Position numbers and translations under genes: made by a program. A DNA stretch of 64,000 nucleotides, from assembly GCA_947627715.1 (NCBI GenBank), contig CANQXK010000001.1, positions 124,001 through 188,000 of the forward strand. Direction: 5' to 3'. Positions 54,652 to 62,755 of this stretch are shown here, piece after piece (the first letter of the stretch is position 1; each line of letters begins with the position of its first letter). The notes under the pieces were generated by a model. That model ran no database searches and was not told the DNA's origin. It saw only the letters and a list, made by a program, of their open reading frames with translations. Source of the stretch: an uncultured Oscillospiraceae bacterium (GTDB lineage: Bacteria > Bacillota > Clostridia > Oscillospirales > Oscillospiraceae).

Positions 54652-55610
54652 CACTGCTGTACCTCCTTCTTGCGGGTATAGGCCAGCTGCGCAAGTCCGA
54701 GGCCGGCCACAAGGATAAAGAAGATCACGGCTTTGGCCTGGGCAACGCCCTTAGCCGCCGAGCTGGAGCCGTAGAAGGTATTGTAAATATTCAGGGCCAG
54801 CATCTCGGTGGTCTTGACGACGGAGCCGTCCGCCTGCTGGATGAAGGGCTGGCCGCCGCCGTTGAGGGCCAGGTTCTGATCGAAGAGCTTGAATCCGTTG
54901 GTCAGCGAAAGGAACATACAGATGGTGATGGAGGGCATCACGTTGGGGATGGTGACCTTCCACAGGGTCTGCCACTTGGAGGCGCCGTCGATCTTGGAGG
55001 CCTCCAGCATATCGTCCGGGACAGCCTGAAGCCCGGCGATATAAATGATCATCATATAACCGATCTGCTGCCAGAGCATCAGAATGATGAGGCCCCAGAA
55101 GCCGTATTTGGTCTCCATGAAGATGTTGGTATTCAAATGGGAGAGAACGCCGTCAAAGATCATCGACCAAATATAGCCCAGGACAATGCCGCCGATGAGG
55201 TTGGGCATAAAGAATACCGTGCGGAAGAGGTTGCTGCCCTTTATCCCCTGGGTAAGGAAATAGGCAACGGCGAAGGCCAGCACGTTGATGAGCACAAGGC
55301 TCACCACGGCGAAGAGCGCGGTGTACCAAAAGGCGTGGAGGAAGGTGGCGTCCTTGAACGCATCGATAAAGTTGGAGATCCCGTTGAATTTGGCGTCCCG
55401 GATGAGGGTGAATTTGCAGAAGGAGAGGTAAATGCCCTGAATAAACGGCCAGACGAAGCCGATTATGAACGCCGCGACCACAGGCCCCAGGAAGAGCCAG
55501 CCCCAGCGCTGCATGGGCGTCAGCTTTTTTCTAAAGCCATTCACGCCCTTGACGTCCGCGCCGTCCTGAGGCTGCGCGGACGTATTACGATTGCGACTCA
55601 TGGAAGACAT
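54651..55610 (-). CDS. Sugar ABC transporter permease (MalF type)
   Basis: A 319-residue permease with six to seven membrane segments. The EAA motif is DDMLEASKIDGASKWQTLWKVTIPNVMPSI. A long hydrophilic N-terminus (about 35 residues) precedes the first segment. It forms a heterodimer with the MalG-type permease, whose start overlaps its stop. The preceding gene is the substrate-binding lipoprotein. Confidence 0.92.
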   Translation of the reverse strand: MSSMSRNRNTSAQPQDGADVKGVNGFRKKLTPMQRWGWLFLGPVVAAFIIGFVWPFIQGIYLSFCKFTLIRDAKFNGISNFIDAFKDATFLHAFWYTALFAVVSLVLINVLAFAVAYFLTQGIKGSNLFRTVFFMPNLIGGIVLGYIWSMIFDGVLSHLNTNIFMETKYGFWGLIILMLWQQIGYMMIIYIAGLQAVPDDMLEASKIDGASKWQTLWKVTIPNVMPSITICMFLSLTNGFKLFDQNLALNGGGQPFIQQADGSVVKTTEMLALNIYNTFYGSSSAAKGVAQAKAVIFFILVAGLGLAQLAYTRKKEVQQ

Positions 55611-55734
55611 CTCCTTATTTTGATTTATTCACTGTTTCGCGTACAAAAGTGCCGCCGGTGCTGTGAAGGGGCGGGCGTAAAGCCCGCCCCTCCGCATTGG
55701 GTATGCGAAAAGCTTAAAGCGGAAGCGTTTCGGA

Positions 55735-57012
55735 TCAGCCCTTGGCGATGGCAGCCTGAGTGGCCCAGCCGTCAACGATGGCGGTGCGGACGGTCTCCCA
55801 GTTGGCATCGGTGGGATCGGCGTTGTACTGGTTGAGGGCGGAGACAAACGCCGCGCGGTAGTTATCGACCTCAGGCTGATAGTTGGTGGCCCAGTCCATA
55901 ACATAGCAGCCGGCCTTGGCATAGTCCTCGGAGGCCTTCAGGAAGCCGTTGGTGGAGGCGACAGCGTTCTTATAGGGCATAACGCCGAAGGACTCCACGA
56001 GAAGGGCGCTGGCCTCGGGATCGGTGACGCACCAGTACATGAAGTCAAGGGTGGCATCCTGGTCGGCCTTGCTGGCCTTGGAGTTGACGGCCCAGCAGTT
56101 CTCGGTGCCGCAGTTGAGGCCGGCCTTCTCCTCGCCGGCAACGCCGCAGTAATAGGGGATCATGGTGGCGTTGGGAACGCTCTCGGCAACGGCGGAATAC
56201 TCCCAGGAGCCCTGGACATAGAAGACGGCCTTGCCGGTCTTGAACTCGTTCTGGGCGTCATGGCCGCCGGTGGCAAGCTCGGAGCGGTCAACGGTGGAGT
56301 TGTTGACGCACAGGTCATAGAGCTGACGGAAGTTGTCCACATAAGCGCCAGTGATGGTGTCGGGGCACTCGGTCCAGGTCTTGCCGGCGTCCTTCTCCTC
56401 GTAGTAGTAGTCGAGGTTGATCATGTGGCCGGTGTAACGCCAGCTGGAGCTGGAATCCATGTCGTTGGAGGTGAAGGCATCGAAGCCCAGCTCAGCGGCA
56501 CGGGCGTGGATGTCCTCAGCGGCGGCCTTCAGAGCGGCGAAGTTGTTGATGCTGGACACCTCATAGCCGGCCTGCTTGAGAAGGTCGGGGTTGACGATGA
56601 TGCCGTAGCACTCATAGCAGTAGCCGATGGAGACAAGCTTTCCGCTCTCGTCGTAGAGGTTGTAAGCGTCGGTGGACAGCTCCTTGGCAACGGCGGTGTC
56701 CTTGAGGTCAAGGGCGTAGTCGGCCCAGGTCTTGACGCCGGCGGAGTTGCCGATTACGAAGAGCGTGGGAGGCGCGGACTTCTCCATCTCACTGGTGAGG
56801 GTCTGGCTGTATGTACCGGAAGCGGCGGTGACGACCTTGACGTCAACGCCGGTCTTCTCCTTGTACATTGTGGCGATCTTCTGAAGGACCTCGTCGGACT
56901 CCGGCTTGAAGTTCAGCCAGTAGACGGAACCCTTCTTCCCGTTGGAGCATCCCGCTAAAAGCGTGAGCGCCATGCAAATGCAAAGAGTAATAACCAGGAT
57001 TTTCTTTTTCAT
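55735..57012 (-). CDS. Extracellular sugar-binding lipoprotein of ABC transporter
   Basis: A 425-residue family 1 solute-binding protein. The signal peptide ends in the lipobox TLLAGC, so it is anchored to the membrane. Substrate-binding features such as GKAVFYVQGSWEYSAV and NCWAVNSKASKADQDATLDFMYWC are those of maltodextrin/sugar binders. ATG 57012 is preferred over 57018 because GGAGG lies nine bases before it. Expression is set by a promoter and two LacI-type operators upstream. Codon use is strongly biased, consistent with high expression. Confidence 0.93.
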   Translation of the reverse strand: MKKKILVITLCICMALTLLAGCSNGKKGSVYWLNFKPESDEVLQKIATMYKEKTGVDVKVVTAASGTYSQTLTSEMEKSAPPTLFVIGNSAGVKTWADYALDLKDTAVAKELSTDAYNLYDESGKLVSIGYCYECYGIIVNPDLLKQAGYEVSSINNFAALKAAAEDIHARAAELGFDAFTSNDMDSSSSWRYTGHMINLDYYYEEKDAGKTWTECPDTITGAYVDNFRQLYDLCVNNSTVDRSELATGGHDAQNEFKTGKAVFYVQGSWEYSAVAESVPNATMIPYYCGVAGEEKAGLNCGTENCWAVNSKASKADQDATLDFMYWCVTDPEASALLVESFGVMPYKNAVASTNGFLKASEDYAKAGCYVMDWATNYQPEVDNYRAAFVSALNQYNADPTDANWETVRTAIVDGWATQAAIAKG

Positions 57013-57046
57013 TCTCATTTTCCTCCTTATAAAATCTGCCCGCGTA

Positions 57047-57060
57047 TGGAAACGTTTCCA
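57047..57060 (-). promoter_or_regulatory. LacI-family operator 1
   Basis: TGGAAACGTTTCCA, a perfect 14-base palindrome, lies just downstream of the start site of the binding-protein promoter, a typical repressor position. Confidence 0.82.
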
Positions 57061-57074
57061 CCGCTGACAGTGTT

Positions 57075-57103
57075 ATCATAATCCATTAACTTGCAAATAG
57101 CAA
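57075..57103 (-). promoter_or_regulatory. Promoter of the sugar transporter operon
   Basis: Minus strand: TTGCTA (57103-57098), 17-base spacer, TATGAT (57080-57075); start site near 57068. Confidence 0.72.
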
Positions 57104-57185
57104 GCTATTTTTTGGCTAATTTCACACTTTTGTAACATTACTCAAAAACTTAATTTAAAAGTTGTGCAACTTTCACATACATGAT

Positions 57186-57199
57186 TGGAAACGTTACCA
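57186..57199 (-). promoter_or_regulatory. LacI-family operator 2
   Basis: TGGAAACGTTACCA differs from operator 1 at one base and lies about 139 bases upstream of it, a spacing suited to DNA looping. Confidence 0.65.
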
Positions 57200-57237
57200 T
57201 GCTAAAGCGGAAAATTACCCCTCTTTTTAGGAATAAA

Positions 57238-57266
57238 TGGCCCCGCCTCGGAGGGAGGCGGGGCCA
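57238..57266 (-). terminator. Terminator of the GntR-ABC operon
   Basis: TGGCCCCGCCTC (57238-57249) pairs with GAGGCGGGGCCA (57255-57266) directly after the last gene, followed on the minus strand by TTTATTCC. Confidence 0.8.
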
Positions 57267-57270
57267 TTGG

Positions 57271-58755
57271 TCATTCAAAGTCGATCTCCAGGGGCGGGCC
57301 ACTGAGGATGCCCTGGGCCGCGCCGGGTAAGTATTGTCCGCTTTCGGAGGTATGTTCAAAGTCGAAGCGCGCCGCGTACAGGGTCCCTGCCTCATCCGCC
57401 GTCAGGATGGTGCGGGTATAGCCGTTTGCCAGGGCAAGCTTCTCCCCGTCGAAAGCAAAATCCGCTTCGTCGGGGCTGAAGCTTTTCTCGCCCTCGCTTC
57501 CGCCGCACAGGAGAGGAAGATCCAGTTTGGTGCGGAAAACGACCTTTGCGCCGCTCCCCTCTTCCCGGATAACGGCGGCGTTTCCATCGCTGTCCGAAAG
57601 GAGGAGCAGGCCGTCCTTTTTCAGCTTCAGCTGTGTTGTGCCGCTCCATTCCGGCGTCACGGGAACACTTGCCAGAAGTTCGCCTGTCCGGGCGTCCAGG
57701 CTTGTGAGCACCAATCCCCCGTCCCTGGCCGTAAAGACCTCCACCACAGCGCCGCCGGCACTCATGCGAATAAGGAAGGGGATCTCATCTGTGGGATAGA
57801 CGAGCTTTGCGCGGTCGATCAGAAGTTCGCGGGAGGAATATCTCATCTGCTCCGCCACGGTGAGGGAATCCCAGATCTCGGCCGTCACCTTGGGGATAAA
57901 GTATACGCCGGGTCCGTCCCTGTAGTCCATCACGTTCTCCCCCGCGCTGTCAAACGCCGCAGGATAGAGCCAAAGGCCGTCATCGCTCACCGCCCCGGCG
58001 GCCTGGACCGTAAAGGGGATGTCGTTGGCGGCGTTGTACGTCCACTCCTGCCTCTCCGCCGTTTCCCCCGTCTGCGGCTCATGCCACACCCCGGTGGTGG
58101 AGGAAAAGACGCCGCTCACGTTGCCTTTCCCGTCTTTGATCACCGTGACCTCCGTCAGAAGCTCCCGGGGTACCTCCACCTTGAAAAGCTCGCTCAGTGT
58201 GATCCCCTCCTCCCTGCGAAGGGCGATGGAGGAGAAAATATCGCCGTCCATCCGGCCGGAGGCCTCCCACGGCCAGTATGTGTAGTAATCGGAGGGGCGC
58301 ACCACTTCACAGCGCCACTGTCCCGGCTGGGTCCTGGCCGCCACATCGTTGGCCGGCGCGTCCATTACATAGGGGGAGTAGATCTCAAGATTGCCCCCGT
58401 TCCAGGGGGTCCCGAAGCCGGCTCTCCAGGGGGTCATCTCAAAGGTACCCCCCTCGGCATAGATCCTGTCCATGACATCGGTACTGTCCATCAAGCCCGC
58501 ATTCCAGCCATAGGTAAAGCTGCTCGCCGGCTCCAGCTCCTCCCCGCCCAGGGAGAAAGCCGTGTCCCAGGCGCAGGCGTATATAACATAGCTGTGAAAG
58601 ACCGCGTTCAGCCCCCTGGCGCCGCTTCGGTCCCCCGCAAGAAGCGACTCTGTTACCTGAATGTCCGTCTGGGCCTCAAGGAGAGAGGAGCCTGTGTTCA
58701 CAAGGAGCGTAGCAGCGAGAAGAAGCGCCAGCGTGAAAGCAAAAAGCCGTCTCAT
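57271..58755 (-). CDS. Large exported protein of the GntR-ABC operon, unknown function
   Basis: A 494-residue protein with an N-terminal signal or anchor segment (LFAFTLALLLAATLLV) and a long extracytoplasmic part. The middle is rich in Trp/Tyr (TYWPWEASG, TGVWHEPQTG). The C-terminal half has short repeating strands such as LTSLDARTGELLASVPV and LLLLSDSDGNAAVI, which suggest a PQQ/WD-like propeller. I do not recognise the family. GGAGGGGGAGAC precedes ATG 58755, and the start lies four bases inside the end of the ATPase gene, so it belongs to that operon. Confidence 0.8.
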   Translation of the reverse strand: MRRLFAFTLALLLAATLLVNTGSSLLEAQTDIQVTESLLAGDRSGARGLNAVFHSYVIYACAWDTAFSLGGEELEPASSFTYGWNAGLMDSTDVMDRIYAEGGTFEMTPWRAGFGTPWNGGNLEIYSPYVMDAPANDVAARTQPGQWRCEVVRPSDYYTYWPWEASGRMDGDIFSSIALRREEGITLSELFKVEVPRELLTEVTVIKDGKGNVSGVFSSTTGVWHEPQTGETAERQEWTYNAANDIPFTVQAAGAVSDDGLWLYPAAFDSAGENVMDYRDGPGVYFIPKVTAEIWDSLTVAEQMRYSSRELLIDRAKLVYPTDEIPFLIRMSAGGAVVEVFTARDGGLVLTSLDARTGELLASVPVTPEWSGTTQLKLKKDGLLLLSDSDGNAAVIREEGSGAKVVFRTKLDLPLLCGGSEGEKSFSPDEADFAFDGEKLALANGYTRTILTADEAGTLYAARFDFEHTSESGQYLPGAAQGILSGPPLEIDFE

Positions 58756-59492
58756 GTCTCCCCCTCCTCCCCTGTCAGCCGGTCCAGGGCACGGCTCACC
58801 CGGTCCGGCTCGTATCCGTAGCTCTTCCGCACATAATCCATCAGCGTAAGGCCCTGCTCCTCTAACTCGTCGATCCCCTTATCGCCCACGATTCGGCCGC
58901 TTTTGATTAGGACGGCGCGGGAGACGAAATTCTCCACCTCCTCCAAAAGGTGCGTGGAGAGGATCACCGTCTCCGTGGGTTCCAGGATGCCCAGGAGCAC
59001 TTTATAAAAGTCCTCCCGGTTGAAGACGTCGTTCCCGGCAAACGGCTCGTCCATGAGGATATAGTCCGCGCCCTGGCAGAGGGCCAGAATGACCTCAAAC
59101 TGGTTCTGCTGGCCTGTAGAGAAGCCCTGCAGCGCCCGAAGCCTGGGAAGGCCGAAGAACTCCATCAACGCCTGATAGCGGCCGTCCCGCCAGTTTTTGA
59201 AGTGGTCGCGGTAGAAATCCCTGTGGTCCGCCGCCGTCATCATGGGGAAAAAGGAGTGCTCGCAGGTGGCGAAGGAGAGCCTTTCAACGTTTTTCCGTGT
59301 GACAGGCTCCCCGTCCAGGGTGATCTTCCCCTCGTGGCGCGTCAGGTTGAGGATGGACTTCAGAAGGGTGGTCTTCCCCGCGCCGTTCTCCCCAAACAGG
59401 CCGGCGATCTCGCCGGGCGCAAAGCGCAGGGACACGCCGTCCAGCGCCTTGGTCCAGCCGTAACGCCGCGATACGTTTTCAAGCTCAAGCAT
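58752..59492 (-). CDS. ABC transporter ATP-binding protein
   Basis: A 246-residue ABC ATPase. Walker A is GLFGENGAGKTT, the signature is degenerate (FSTGQQNQ in place of LSGGQ), Walker B is DYILMDEPFAGND, followed by the switch His in ILSTHLLEEVE. The FSTGQ-type signature and the small size resemble BcrA/YtrB-type exporters that work with separate membrane subunits and GntR regulators. It overlaps its neighbours by eight and four bases. Confidence 0.92.
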   Translation of the reverse strand: MLELENVSRRYGWTKALDGVSLRFAPGEIAGLFGENGAGKTTLLKSILNLTRHEGKITLDGEPVTRKNVERLSFATCEHSFFPMMTAADHRDFYRDHFKNWRDGRYQALMEFFGLPRLRALQGFSTGQQNQFEVILALCQGADYILMDEPFAGNDVFNREDFYKVLLGILEPTETVILSTHLLEEVENFVSRAVLIKSGRIVGDKGIDELEEQGLTLMDYVRKSYGYEPDRVSRALDRLTGEEGET

Positions 59493-59970
59493 CGTCTCCG
59501 CCTCCGTTTTCTACGGCCTCCCAGGGCCGGTTGATCATCTCGTTCAGTTTTTCCCGATTTTCCGAAAAGACGCCGTGGTAGGCCGCGTACAGGATGAGCG
59601 ACACGCAGAGCGCCAGGAGAACGCCGGTGACGGGCATGGCCATGGCCCGAAGGTGGACATTCTCCCCCGGTGAGGGGCTGTCCTTTCGTATTTTCGCATA
59701 GTGCCACACCGTCAGCAGCACCATGGCCGCCGCCACAAAATAGAACCCGTCGAGAGCGCCGCCCAGCAGCCCCCGAAAGCCCGTCAGCGTCACCACCTGC
59801 CCCTTTGCCGCCTGCTCCAAAGTGGACTCCCACTCCGCGCCGATGCGCCCCGCCGCCGTCAGGCTCCAGAGGACGGAGGCCAGCAGGCCAAGGCCGATGC
59901 CCAGCGCCTCCTTTTTGGCGCTGACCCCCTCCGGGGCGAGCATTTTCCAGTCAAGTCCTCTTCTTTTCAT
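59485..59970 (-). CDS. Small membrane protein of the ABC operon (paralogue 1)
   Basis: A 161-residue protein with four predicted membrane segments. Residues around SVLWSLTAAGRIG and LLTVWHYAKIRKDS align by eye with the next gene upstream (SALWSVQAPWRIA and LAVWNYASCRHGA), so the two are probably paralogues. It may form the membrane part for the ATPase, whose start it overlaps. No family is recognised. Confidence 0.78.
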   Translation of the reverse strand: MKRRGLDWKMLAPEGVSAKKEALGIGLGLLASVLWSLTAAGRIGAEWESTLEQAAKGQVVTLTGFRGLLGGALDGFYFVAAAMVLLTVWHYAKIRKDSPSPGENVHLRAMAMPVTGVLLALCVSLILYAAYHGVFSENREKLNEMINRPWEAVENGGGDDA

Positions 59971-59974
59971 CGCG

Positions 59975-60496
59975 TCACCACAGCCCCCTCCCTCTGAGTC
60001 TCGCCGCCGGCAAAAGGATGCTCATGGGGTCCTCCATGCCCACCGTCGCCTTACGGAAGAGATGCCAGTAGACCGCCCAATAGAGAAGATAGAGGAGGAT
60101 CGCCAGCGCCGCCGTCAGGCATATCCCCGCAAGAGGCAGCGCCAGACAGCGCCTGTGGTACTCCCCGCGCCCCGGTAAGCGGCGCAGCAGGTAGTCCGTC
60201 CGCGCCCCATGCCGGCAGGAGGCGTAATTCCACACCGCAAGCCCCGCCAAAAGGAGGCCAAGGAGGGCAAAGCCGAAAAACGCGGTCCCAAGATACTGGG
60301 GATAGGCCGCCACGTGGGTAACCATTCCCCTCTCACGGTAACGGATCAGGGCAGAAAACCCGCGCGCGATGCGCCAGGGCGCCTGAACGCTCCATAAGGC
60401 GGAGAGCGCCAACGCCAGCAGGAAAATACGCGCCTGAAGCTGGGGGTTCGCCCCCACGGGCGCATAGTGCGAGAGGTCCGGCCGCCGTATTTTCAT
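59975..60496 (-). CDS. Small membrane protein of the ABC operon (paralogue 2)
   Basis: A 173-residue protein with four predicted membrane segments, similar in layout to its downstream neighbour (ALWS and VWNYA motifs, a Leu/Pro segment then two hydrophobic stretches). ATG 60496 overlaps the end of the preceding gene by four bases; a longer frame to 61249 reads through that gene in another frame and is rejected. Function unknown; presumed partner of the ATPase. Confidence 0.78.
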   Translation of the reverse strand: MKIRRPDLSHYAPVGANPQLQARIFLLALALSALWSVQAPWRIARGFSALIRYRERGMVTHVAAYPQYLGTAFFGFALLGLLLAGLAVWNYASCRHGARTDYLLRRLPGRGEYHRRCLALPLAGICLTAALAILLYLLYWAVYWHLFRKATVGMEDPMSILLPAARLRGRGLW

Positions 60497-61212
60497 CGCG
60501 CCGCCTCCTCTCTGACGCTCCGCGCCAGCCGAACGGCCTGAACAGCGGCCAGGAGGATCGCGCTGGCAAGGAACACCCAGCTTCCCTCCAGGGACGACCC
60601 GAAGAGGCTGAGGCCCACCAAGATCTCCATCTCCGCCGCCAGAAGGCCCGACAGGATCAGCTTTCGCCCGTCCCGGCGCATCAGATGGACGTCCACCGCC
60701 GTGGCGAAGGCCAGCGAAAGGAGCAGGCTCAGATCGTCCGCCAAAAGGAGACGATCCGAAAGGGGCATCAGCGAATGGAGCGTCGGGCTTTGATAGAAGG
60801 CGATGAGGAGCGTCTGCCGCCCGGCCGCCGGACCCATCACGCCCAGGAACCATCGAAAGCCCACCAGGACCGCGCCGATCTGCGCGGCCAGAAGGAGCAC
60901 GAACCAGCCCAGGATCACCGCGCCTTGCCACAGGACCAGGGACACGCCCGATACGTAAAGCCTGCCCAGCGTCAGGTCGCTTCCCCGGCTGGAGATTAGA
61001 ATCCAGAAGTACATCAGCGCGAAGGCCGCCCGGAAGACGTATTTGGCAAAGGCCCCCTCCACCACGTCCGAGAAGGCCGCCCCGGAGGCCGCGCCGGAAA
61101 GGCTGAGCCTGAGAAGCAAAAGCTGTACGCAGAAGGCCGCAAGCACGATCCCCACAGCTCCCCAGAAGCTCATACGCACCCAAAGCGCCGGGATGGACAG
61201 TTTCCTCTTCAC
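60493..61212 (-). CDS. Polytopic membrane protein of the ABC operon
   Basis: A 239-residue protein with about six membrane segments and few charged residues between them, so a likely permease-like subunit (ABC2-type topology, without clear motif). It overlaps the GntR gene stop (ATGA) and the next membrane gene, which shows co-translation. I cannot place it in a named family. Confidence 0.8.
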   Translation of the reverse strand: MKRKLSIPALWVRMSFWGAVGIVLAAFCVQLLLLRLSLSGAASGAAFSDVVEGAFAKYVFRAAFALMYFWILISSRGSDLTLGRLYVSGVSLVLWQGAVILGWFVLLLAAQIGAVLVGFRWFLGVMGPAAGRQTLLIAFYQSPTLHSLMPLSDRLLLADDLSLLLSLAFATAVDVHLMRRDGRKLILSGLLAAEMEILVGLSLFGSSLEGSWVFLASAILLAAVQAVRLARSVREEAAR

Positions 61213-61616
61213 TTCGTTTCTCCCCCTTCCTCTTCCGCGGCGTCCTCATCCCAAATCCGGGAAATCAGCGTCAGGGCGTCCGCCTTCTCCATTCCGCTTC
61301 GGCGCAGGGCCGAGACGACACGCCCGACCTCCTCGGCCCTCAGCCTCGCCCTGGCGGCCTCCACGCTCTCCGGCGTCACCACCGCGAAGCTCTTCGCGCC
61401 GGAGCGGGAGACCATCAGCCCCTCCTCCTCCAAGAGCCGGTACGCCTTCTGCACCGTGTTGGGATTGACGCCAAGCGTGGCCGAGACCATGCGGCGCGAC
61501 GGGATCTCGTCCCCGTCCACAATGGTCCCCGCCGCGATCCCCGCGCGGATGAAGCGGACGATGCGCAGATAGATGGGACCCTCCCCCGCAAGAGGGAAGT
61601 CCGCAAAGCTCACCAT
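61209..61616 (-). CDS. GntR family regulator, YtrA subfamily
   Basis: A 135-residue repressor: short winged helix (IYLRIVRFIRAGIAAGTIVDGDEIPSRRMVSATLGVNPNTVQKAYRLLEEEGLM) and only about 60 further residues, the YtrA type that typically heads ABC operons and responds to cell-wall antibiotics in B. subtilis. ATG 61616 follows AAAGGGGGACGG; a longer frame starting at 61700 lies inside the promoter and operators. Two perfect palindromes in its promoter indicate autorepression of the whole operon. Confidence 0.92.
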   Translation of the reverse strand: MVSFADFPLAGEGPIYLRIVRFIRAGIAAGTIVDGDEIPSRRMVSATLGVNPNTVQKAYRLLEEEGLMVSRSGAKSFAVVTPESVEAARARLRAEEVGRVVSALRRSGMEKADALTLISRIWDEDAAEEEGGETK

Positions 61617-61635
61617 GACGCCGTCCCCCTTTCTG

Positions 61636-61690
61636 ACCGTATTATTCGAGTAATACGGTTTGTATGACCGTATTATACAAGTAATACGGT
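61636..61690 (-). promoter_or_regulatory. Twin GntR operators (two 24-bp palindromes)
   Basis: ACCGTATTA-N6-TAATACGGT occurs at 61636-61659 and again at 61667-61690, each with perfect nine-base arms and centres 31 bases (three helical turns) apart. The upstream copy covers the -10 of the operon promoter, the other the start of the message. Confidence 0.9.
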
Positions 61691-61700
61691 TGGGTGTCAA
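61672..61700 (-). promoter_or_regulatory. Consensus promoter of the GntR-ABC operon
   Basis: Minus strand: TTGACA (61700-61695), 17-base spacer, TATAAT (61677-61672), an exact consensus promoter embedded in the operator. Confidence 0.92.
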
Positions 61701-61735
61701 GAGGAAAATGAAAAAATTCGGAAAATATTTTTTGA

Positions 61736-61764
61736 TTGACAGGCGGGGATAAGAGAAATATACT
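61736..61764 (+). promoter_or_regulatory. Promoter of folD
   Basis: TTGACA (61736-61741), 17-base spacer, TATACT (61759-61764), divergent from the GntR promoter. Confidence 0.88.
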
Positions 61765-61795
61765 TAAATCAAACAAAAAACACGGAGGAGTACGT

Positions 61796-62647
61796 ATGGC
61801 GGAGCTTCTGAAGGGCGCGCCTGTGGCGGCGGCCATCAACCAACGGACAAAGGAGCGCACAAGCGCGCTCAGGGAAAAGGGCGTTGCGCCCACGCTGGCG
61901 TTGGTGCGCGTGGGCCAACGGGACGCGGACATATTTTATGAGCGCGGGGCCATGAAGCGGTGCGCCGCCGTGGGCGTGGAGACCAGGGGCATCGTACTGC
62001 CGGAGGAGACCGGGCAGGACGCGCTTTTGAAGGTGATCCGTGAGTTGAACGGCGACGACAGCGTCCACGGCGTTCTCCTTTTCCGGCCTCTGCCCCATGG
62101 CATCGACGACGCCGCCGTCTGCGCCGCCCTCTCCCCTGAGAAGGACGTGGACGGCATCACCGACGGGTCCCTGGCCGGGGTCTTTACCGGGAACGGCCAC
62201 GGCTTTTGCCCCTGCACGGCCCAGAGCTGCGCGGAGATCCTCGACTTCTACGGGGTGGACTGCACGGGAAAGCGCGCGGTGGTCATCGGCCGCAGTCTCG
62301 TCATCGGAAAGCCCGTCTCCCAGCTCCTTCTGGCGCGAAACGCCACCGTCACCGTCTGCCACACCCGCACGCGCGACCTCCCCTCCGAAACGCGCCGCGC
62401 CGACCTTATCGTGGTGGCGGCGGGACACCTCCACTCCCTCACCGCCGGACACGTCTCCCCCGGCCAGGTGATCGTTGACGTGGGCATCAACACGGACGCC
62501 CAGGGCAAGATGACGGGCGATGCGGACTTTGAGGCGGTGGAGCCGGTGGCAGCCGCCATTACCCCCGTTCCCGGAGGCGTGGGAAGCGTGACAACCGCCG
62601 TGCTGGCCTCCCACACCGTGGAGGCCGCCGAGAGGAGCATTATGTAA
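61796..62647 (+). CDS. folD: FolD-family methylenetetrahydrofolate dehydrogenase/cyclohydrolase, divergent
   Basis: A 283-residue protein of the FolD family: KDVDGIT (conserved Asp), VVIGRSLVIGKPVSQLLL for NADP binding, VCHTRT, VIVDVGIN and the ending PVPGGVGSVTTA. Two catalytic regions are unusual: the Tyr-Lys block reads YERGAMKR, moving the Lys two positions, and the usual VQLPLP segment is LFRPLP, lacking the Gln used by E. coli FolD for cyclohydrolase chemistry. Activity may thus differ from standard FolD. ATG 61796 follows CGGAGGAG. The gene has its own promoter and a strong terminator. Confidence 0.85.
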   Translation: MAELLKGAPVAAAINQRTKERTSALREKGVAPTLALVRVGQRDADIFYERGAMKRCAAVGVETRGIVLPEETGQDALLKVIRELNGDDSVHGVLLFRPLPHGIDDAAVCAALSPEKDVDGITDGSLAGVFTGNGHGFCPCTAQSCAEILDFYGVDCTGKRAVVIGRSLVIGKPVSQLLLARNATVTVCHTRTRDLPSETRRADLIVVAAGHLHSLTAGHVSPGQVIVDVGINTDAQGKMTGDADFEAVEPVAAAITPVPGGVGSVTTAVLASHTVEAAERSIM

Positions 62648-62655
62648 ATAACCAT

Positions 62656-62679
62656 CCACCGGCGAAGCCGGTGGTTTTT
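62656..62679 (+). terminator. Terminator of folD, or end hairpin of the IS element
   Basis: CCACCGGC-GAA-GCCGGTGG followed by five T residues. It has the form of an intrinsic terminator, but IS200-type elements also end in such hairpins, and a similar one is found at the other end (63309-63331). Confidence 0.75.
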
Positions 62680-62755
62680 CACATGCGGGCAAAGCCCTAT
62701 GTTCCTCGCGGACACGTCAAACGTGTAAGTACGGTCTGCCAACTGCGTAGGACTG

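Noticed and set aside
57334..58821. Open frame of 495 codons on the plus strand across the exported protein gene
   Set aside because: The opposite frame has a signal peptide, ribosome site and operon overlaps. This one has no ribosome site and a composition typical of antisense frames.
60497..61249. N-terminal extension of the 59975-60496 gene
   Set aside because: It would overlap the whole upstream membrane protein in another frame and encode an Arg/Gly/Pro-rich sequence without hydrophobic segments.
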